DNA of 64,000 bases from an uncultured Chryseobacterium sp. Its GTDB lineage: Bacteria; Bacteroidota; Bacteroidia; Flavobacteriales; Weeksellaceae. Each line of letters starts with the position of its first letter. Positions within the stretch are counted from its first letter, which is position 1. The translations under genes and the position numbers were made by a program. The notes beneath the pieces were generated by a model. It was not told the origin of the DNA. It ran no database searches and saw only the letters and a list, made by a program, of their open reading frames with translations. The stretch covers positions 124,001-188,000 of the forward strand of contig CAJYWN010000002.1 of the NCBI GenBank assembly GCA_913778275.1. The letters are read 5' to 3'. This document shows, piece by piece, positions 59,498 through 64,000 of the stretch.

Positions 59498-59498
59498 T

Positions 59499-60020
59499 TT
59501 AAGCATCTTTAACAGTTATTTCTTCAACTCCGGTTTCAATAAGCAACTGCTTTACAGATTCTACATCATCAGTTACAAATTCCATCATAAATTTATCGTC
59601 CGTTGTTCTTGGGTCTGGGTTTTGTGCAGGAGCTCCAGGATACATTTTGTTTCTTACAAGGAATGTTAATGACATCATGTGCGCGGCACAGAATACCATA
59701 AGTTCGAACATCGGTACAACGAATGCGGGCATGTTATGTCCCCAGTCAAACGCCGGTTTACCACCGATGTTTTGAGGCCAGTCGTGATTCATGGTATACC
59801 AAGTAAGGGTTGCACCGATCGTAACTCCGTAAAGAGCGTAAAGAAAGGCTGCATCAGAAATTCTAGTTTTCTTTAACCCTAAAGCTTTGTCTAGTCCGTG
59901 AACCGGAAACGGAGTATAAACTTCGTTGATTGCGATTCCTTTATCGTTGAATGCTTTAACGCCGTTCATTAAATCGTCGTCGTCAGCATAAAGTCCGTAT
60001 ACAATTTTAGTGGTGCTCAT
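59499..60020 (-). CDS. actD: Alternative complex III subunit ActD (DUF3341)
   Basis: 173 residues from the ATG at 60020 (MSTTKIVYGLYADDDDLMNG), so it overlaps actC by 14 bases. The chain has the DUF3341 form: an N-terminal cytoplasmic ferredoxin-like part (YTPFPVHGLDKALGLKKTRI), two transmembrane helices near 60-80 and 100-120, and a C-terminal cytoplasmic part. It is a small structural membrane subunit of the complex. Confidence 0.9.
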   Translation of the reverse strand: MSTTKIVYGLYADDDDLMNGVKAFNDKGIAINEVYTPFPVHGLDKALGLKKTRISDAAFLYALYGVTIGATLTWYTMNHDWPQNIGGKPAFDWGHNMPAFVVPMFELMVFCAAHMMSLTFLVRNKMYPGAPAQNPDPRTTDDKFMMEFVTDDVESVKQLLIETGVEEITVKDA

Positions 60021-61404
60021 CTCCTTCTTTTGCTTTATAAGTTTCACCTGAGATTTTCAAAATCGATTTTAATTCAGCCTGTGCAATTACAGGGAATGTT
60101 CTTGCATATAATAAGAATAATACAGAGAAGAACCCGATTGTTCCTAAGTATACACCCACATCAATAATCGTTGGCTTAAACATCGTCCATGATCCTGGTA
60201 AGTAGTCTCTTGAAAGGTTGATAACGATGATATCAAAACGCTCAAACCACATACCGATGTTGATGATCAATGCAACGATGAATGTCCAGATAATGTTCGT
60301 TCTAAGTCTCTTGAACCAGAAAGAAGCAGGAACAACAAGGTTACAGATAATCAATGACCAGAAAGCCCACCAGTAAGGTCCTACTGCAGCGCCCGGAGAA
60401 AGATATGTAAAGTCTTCAAATCTTGATCCGGAATACCATCCGATGAAATACTCCGTGGCATAAGCTACCGTCACCATACCTCCTGTTAAGATGATTACGA
60501 TGTTCATAATTTCGATATGATACATGGTGATGTAATCTTCAAGGTGGCATACTTTTCTTGCAATCAACAATAAGGTCTGTACCATTGCGAATCCGGAGAA
60601 GATCGCACCGGCAACGAAGTAAGGAGGGTAGATTGTAGAGTGCCATCCTTTAATAACCGAAGTTGCGAAGTCGAAGGATACGGTGGTGTGTACCGAGAAT
60701 ACAAGAGGTGTTGCCAAACCTGCAAGAACTAAAGAAAGTTCTTCAAATCTTTGCCAGTGTTTTGCTTTACCTCCCCATCCGAATGCAAGGAATGTATAAA
60801 TTTTCTTAGTCCAAGGCGTTTTAGCTCTGTCTCTGATCATTGCAAAGTCAGGGATAAGACCCATAAACCAGAATACTGTTGATACCGAGAAATACGTAGA
60901 GATCGCAAATACGTCCCAAAGTAGAGGAGAGTTGAAGTTCCCCCAAAGAGAACCGAACTGGTTTGGTAATGGGAAAACCCAATATCCTACCCAAACTCTA
61001 CCCATGTGAATTACCGGGAAGATTGCTGCCTGTACTACCGCGAAGATCGTCATTGCTTCTGCAGATCTGTTTACAGACATTCTCCATCTTTGTCTAAATA
61101 ATAATAATACCGCTGAGATTAGGGTTCCGGCGTGACCGATACCTACCCACCATACGAAGTTGGTAATATCCCAACCCCAGTTAATAGTTCTGTTAAGCCC
61201 CCATGCTCCAATACCTGTTCCGATAGTATAAGCGATACACCCAAATCCATAGATGAATAGAACCAGGGCTGCATATAATGAGATCCACCATAATTTCCCT
61301 GCTCTTTCTTCGATAGGTCGTGCAATATCTTCCGTGATATCGTGATAAGTTTTGTGACCAATAATCAGAGGTTCCCTTATCGGAGCTTCGTAATGTCCTG
61401 ACAT
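60007..61404 (-). CDS. actC: Alternative complex III subunit ActC (NrfD-like)
   Basis: 465 residues with about ten transmembrane helices. Typical ActC features are the N-terminal REPLIIGHKTYHDITEDIAR, the WGWDITNFVWWVGIGHAGTL segment near 76, and VIHMGRVWVGYWVFPLPNQF near 131. It is the main quinol-binding membrane subunit, contacting the iron-sulfur protein ActB. It lies 25 bases after actB and overlaps actD. Confidence 0.92.
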   Translation of the reverse strand: MSGHYEAPIREPLIIGHKTYHDITEDIARPIEERAGKLWWISLYAALVLFIYGFGCIAYTIGTGIGAWGLNRTINWGWDITNFVWWVGIGHAGTLISAVLLLFRQRWRMSVNRSAEAMTIFAVVQAAIFPVIHMGRVWVGYWVFPLPNQFGSLWGNFNSPLLWDVFAISTYFSVSTVFWFMGLIPDFAMIRDRAKTPWTKKIYTFLAFGWGGKAKHWQRFEELSLVLAGLATPLVFSVHTTVSFDFATSVIKGWHSTIYPPYFVAGAIFSGFAMVQTLLLIARKVCHLEDYITMYHIEIMNIVIILTGGMVTVAYATEYFIGWYSGSRFEDFTYLSPGAAVGPYWWAFWSLIICNLVVPASFWFKRLRTNIIWTFIVALIINIGMWFERFDIIVINLSRDYLPGSWTMFKPTIIDVGVYLGTIGFFSVLFLLYARTFPVIAQAELKSILKISGETYKAKEGDEHH

Positions 61405-61429
61405 TTTTTACCTATTTATTATTTAAACT

Positions 61430-64000
61430 TTATTTTTCTACTCTGTTTCTTACTTTAGCATGATAGAACACGTTTGGTTTTGTTCCGATCTCTTCAAGTA
61501 AATAATATCTTCTGTTGTCAGCATATAATTTTCTAACTTCAGATGATTTGTCATTCATGTCTCCGAACTGGATGGATCCCGTAGTACAAGCTTTTGAACA
61601 AGCTGTCTGGAATTCTCCGTCCTTCACGATTCTGTTCTCCTTTTTAGCCTCAAGAATAGTGGTCTGAGTCATTTGGATACACAATGAGCATTTCTCCATA
61701 ACCCCTCTTGTTCTTACTACTACGTCAGGATTCAGTACCATTCTTCCAAGATCGTTGTTCATGTTGAAATCGAACTTGTCATTCAGGTTATAAGTAAACC
61801 AGTTGAAACGTCTTACTTTGTACGGACAGTTGTTTGCACAATATCTTGTACCGATACATCTGTTGTAAGCCATGTGGTTTTGTCCCTGTGTACCGTGTGA
61901 TGTTGCCGCTACCGGACACACCGTTTCACAAGGTGCATGGTTACAGTGCTGACACATTACCGGCTGGAAGATTACATCAGGATTATCAGCAGGGTGGTTC
62001 AATGCACCGCCTTCGCTGTTGAATGCTGTTCCGTATAATTCAGGAACGGCCATTCCTTCTTTCAATCCTTCGTATACTTCCACTTTCTGTCTTGCAGAAT
62101 AGTAACGGTCGATTCTTAACCAATACATATCTCTGGACATTCTGATCTCTTCTTTTCCTACTACAGGAACGTTGTTCTCTGCCTGACAGGCAATGATACA
62201 AGATCCACAGCCTGTACAAGAGTTAAGGTCGATAGACATATTGAAGTGAGGCCCGAATGTATCATCGAAAGCATCCCAAAGATCGATTTTTCTTGCAGGA
62301 AGTGCTCCGCTGATGGTATGGTATTCCAAAGGCTTATTCCATCCTTTATGCTCATCATCGAATGCTACGTTTAAGAAATCTGCCAAAGGAACTTCTTTAG
62401 CAATTTCATAACGTCCCATTAGGGTATTCTGAAGCTGGATCCCTGCAAACTCATGGTCTTCTCCGGTTTTTTCCAATTTAACATTAGATACTGCCAAATT
62501 AGAGCCGTCGAATAAAGGATAAGCGTTTACTCCTGTATCAGCTGTTGCTCCTGAGTTTTTCTTACCGTATCCAAGTGCAAGACCTACAGATCCTTCCGCT
62601 TGTCCCGGTTGAACAAATACAGGAACATTTTCTATTTTTACTCCGTTTACAGTAAGGTTTACGATAGAACCGTCTAACTGCATTCTCGCGTTAAGATCGT
62701 TATCAATACCCAATCTTTCTGCGTCTTTCGGAGACATTGTCAAATAATTATCCCAAGACATTCTTGTGATCGGGTCCGGTAATTCCTGCAGCCAAGGGTT
62801 ATTGGCCTGAGTTCCGTCTCCCATTGCTGTTTTGGTATACAATACCAGTTCTAAATCAGATGCTTTGAAGCTTCCTAATTCAGCAACTGCCTGAGCGGCA
62901 TTTCCACCTGCATACGATAATGTTGTTGCATTGGAAGAAGTATTGAATCCATTATATAAAGCTTTGTTGAATGAAGTTCCTCCCAAAAGAGAAGATGCAT
63001 TCGCTTTCAAATAATCGTAGTAATTGTTGGCAGCGTTGTTTTTACCGTTTTTCCAAACCAATAGAGATTCTTCGATCTGTCTTGATTTGTAGATTTTCTG
63101 GATGGTTGGCTGCATTAATGTATATACTCCTGTCTGTGGTTCGATATCTCCCCAGGATTCTAGCCAGTTGGCTACAGGAATTACAGCTTTCGCTGCCTTG
63201 TACATTTCGTTTTTCTTATCTGCAATAGCGATCACATAAGGAACTTTTGTTAAAGATTTTTTGAAATCTTCTCCTTTGTGATAAGAGTAAATGGGGTCTA
63301 CATTATTAGCGATCAATACACCAACCTGACCTGCATTAACCCATCCAAGGAATTCCTGGAATCTCGCTTTGTCAAATTCTTTTAACAAGTTTGCTTTACC
63401 TGTGAAAGCCACAGAAGCAAGCTTTTGGTTGATAAGGTGTGCTAAAACCTGAGCTCCTTTTGAACCGTCAGCGAAAACGACAGCTTTGTTTCCTTTTGCC
63501 TGTAGTTCTTTAGCGATTTCAGAAGCTGTTTTATCTGAAGTTCCGCCACCAACGACAGCATTGTAAACTTCCACTAACGTTTTATTTACCTGGCTTGGCT
63601 TTAATCTGTATCTTGAATCTGCATTAGCACCAGTCAATGACATGTTTGATTCCACCTGAATGTGTCTCAACATGTTTGGTCCCGGCTTTCTTGCAGCAGC
63701 GTAAGAAGATTCTAATCCTCCTCCGTTGTAGTCTCCTAAGAAATCTGCCTGGAAAGAAACTACCAATTCAGTTCCTCTAAGGTCATAAACAGGTAATGCT
63801 CTTGTTCCGAAAACTTCCTGAGCTGCATCTAAGCCAGCGGCATAAGGATAAGCATCGTATGTTACTAATTCTGCTGTAGGAAATTTTGCTTTAAACTCAG
63901 CGAATAATTTTTTGAATGTAGGGGAAGCGAAAGAATGTGATAATAATACGATTCTTTTTCCTGCTGCATTAGCCTCTTCCAATCCTTTGATCACGAAACT
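61430..64000 (-). CDS. actB: Alternative complex III iron-sulfur subunit ActB, N-terminus cut by window edge
   Basis: The frame is open to the right edge, so 857 C-terminal codons are present. The first half visible is the molybdopterin-oxidoreductase-like fold (without its cofactor in this family). The C-terminal ferredoxin-like part has the cluster-binding Cys groups DLNSCTGCGSCIIACQAENN, CQHCNHAPCETVCPVAATSH, CIGTRYCANNCPYKVRRFNW and KCSLCIQMTQ with QTACSKACTTGSIQFG. These give three [4Fe-4S] and probably one [3Fe-4S] cluster. It passes electrons within the complex; actA would lie beyond the edge. Confidence 0.93.
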   Translation of the reverse strand, partial: SFVIKGLEEANAAGKRIVLLSHSFASPTFKKLFAEFKAKFPTAELVTYDAYPYAAGLDAAQEVFGTRALPVYDLRGTELVVSFQADFLGDYNGGGLESSYAAARKPGPNMLRHIQVESNMSLTGANADSRYRLKPSQVNKTLVEVYNAVVGGGTSDKTASEIAKELQAKGNKAVVFADGSKGAQVLAHLINQKLASVAFTGKANLLKEFDKARFQEFLGWVNAGQVGVLIANNVDPIYSYHKGEDFKKSLTKVPYVIAIADKKNEMYKAAKAVIPVANWLESWGDIEPQTGVYTLMQPTIQKIYKSRQIEESLLVWKNGKNNAANNYYDYLKANASSLLGGTSFNKALYNGFNTSSNATTLSYAGGNAAQAVAELGSFKASDLELVLYTKTAMGDGTQANNPWLQELPDPITRMSWDNYLTMSPKDAERLGIDNDLNARMQLDGSIVNLTVNGVKIENVPVFVQPGQAEGSVGLALGYGKKNSGATADTGVNAYPLFDGSNLAVSNVKLEKTGEDHEFAGIQLQNTLMGRYEIAKEVPLADFLNVAFDDEHKGWNKPLEYHTISGALPARKIDLWDAFDDTFGPHFNMSIDLNSCTGCGSCIIACQAENNVPVVGKEEIRMSRDMYWLRIDRYYSARQKVEVYEGLKEGMAVPELYGTAFNSEGGALNHPADNPDVIFQPVMCQHCNHAPCETVCPVAATSHGTQGQNHMAYNRCIGTRYCANNCPYKVRRFNWFTYNLNDKFDFNMNNDLGRMVLNPDVVVRTRGVMEKCSLCIQMTQTTILEAKKENRIVKDGEFQTACSKACTTGSIQFGDMNDKSSEVRKLYADNRRYYLLEEIGTKPNVFYHAKVRNRVEK

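Noticed and set aside
1..64000. Search for tRNA, rRNA, CRISPR, prophage and integrase genes
   Set aside because: None were recognised on either strand; the array region has no tRNA or integrase beside it, so it is not called an integrative element.

Overview
The window looks like a chromosomal segment of a Flavobacteriia member, most probably Chryseobacterium or a close Weeksellaceae relative. Signs read from the sequence are low G+C, almost no Shine-Dalgarno sequences, Bacteroidetes -7 boxes (TAnnTTTG) ahead of many genes, a type IX secretion (T9SS) C-terminal sorting domain, a GLPGLI protein, several Bacteroidetes-type lipoproteins, and an alternative complex III respiratory operon. I saw no rRNA, tRNA or CRISPR array.

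Layout. 0-3 kb (minus): the N-terminal part of a calpain-like cysteine protease running off the left edge, an unknown partner, a SufT-like DUF59 protein, a PolB-type 3'-5' exonuclease and CsaA. 3-8.3 kb (plus): a lipoprotein, an ECF sigma factor overlapping a membrane-anchored beta-barrel protein, a T9SS cargo protein and ComM. 8.3-17.4 kb (mostly minus): YdeI-like, S46 dipeptidyl-peptidase, META-domain lipoprotein, SH3 lipoprotein, DUF6232-like, a solitary HsdR-N nuclease-like protein, YegP and a two-component pair, with two decayed genes in the gaps. 17.4-26.2 kb (plus): a non-coding stretch that could fold, a membrane regulator-like protein, metallophosphoesterase, HflX, Na+/H+ and Ca2+/H+ antiporters, an AlkD-like protein and others.

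26.2-36 kb (minus) is the accessory region and the main point of interest. A 1253-residue protein, an 88-residue protein and a 604-residue toxin with a C-terminal ADP-ribosyltransferase-like domain are followed by its presumed immunity gene. Then comes a string of orphan modules: a lone immunity-like gene, two zincin-like toxin cassettes that lack a normal start codon and begin with copies of the main toxin's pre-toxin segment, their presumed immunity genes, and a duplicated cassette whose immunity gene is dead. Related hairpins (ACTCCGAAGC...GCTTCGGAGT) separate the units. This is the arrangement expected of a polymorphic toxin locus that can swap its toxic tips by recombination. No known delivery module (Rhs, PAAR, LXG, filamentous haemagglutinin) is visible, so the 1253-residue protein is the natural candidate carrier.

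36-44 kb: Kir-type potassium channel with a YkgJ-type protein, two small secreted Asn/Thr-rich proteins, glutamate dehydrogenase, DprA and rhomboid, and a DUF3078 barrel. 44-49 kb: sufA-sufB-sufC-sufD for Fe-S cluster assembly, with a four-helix-bundle gene lodged inside it. 49-57 kb: GLPGLI protein, zinc metallopeptidase, LTA-synthase-like sulfatase, ribH, apt and lipoproteins. 57.4 kb to the right edge: actB-C-D-E-F of alternative complex III, with actB cut by the edge.
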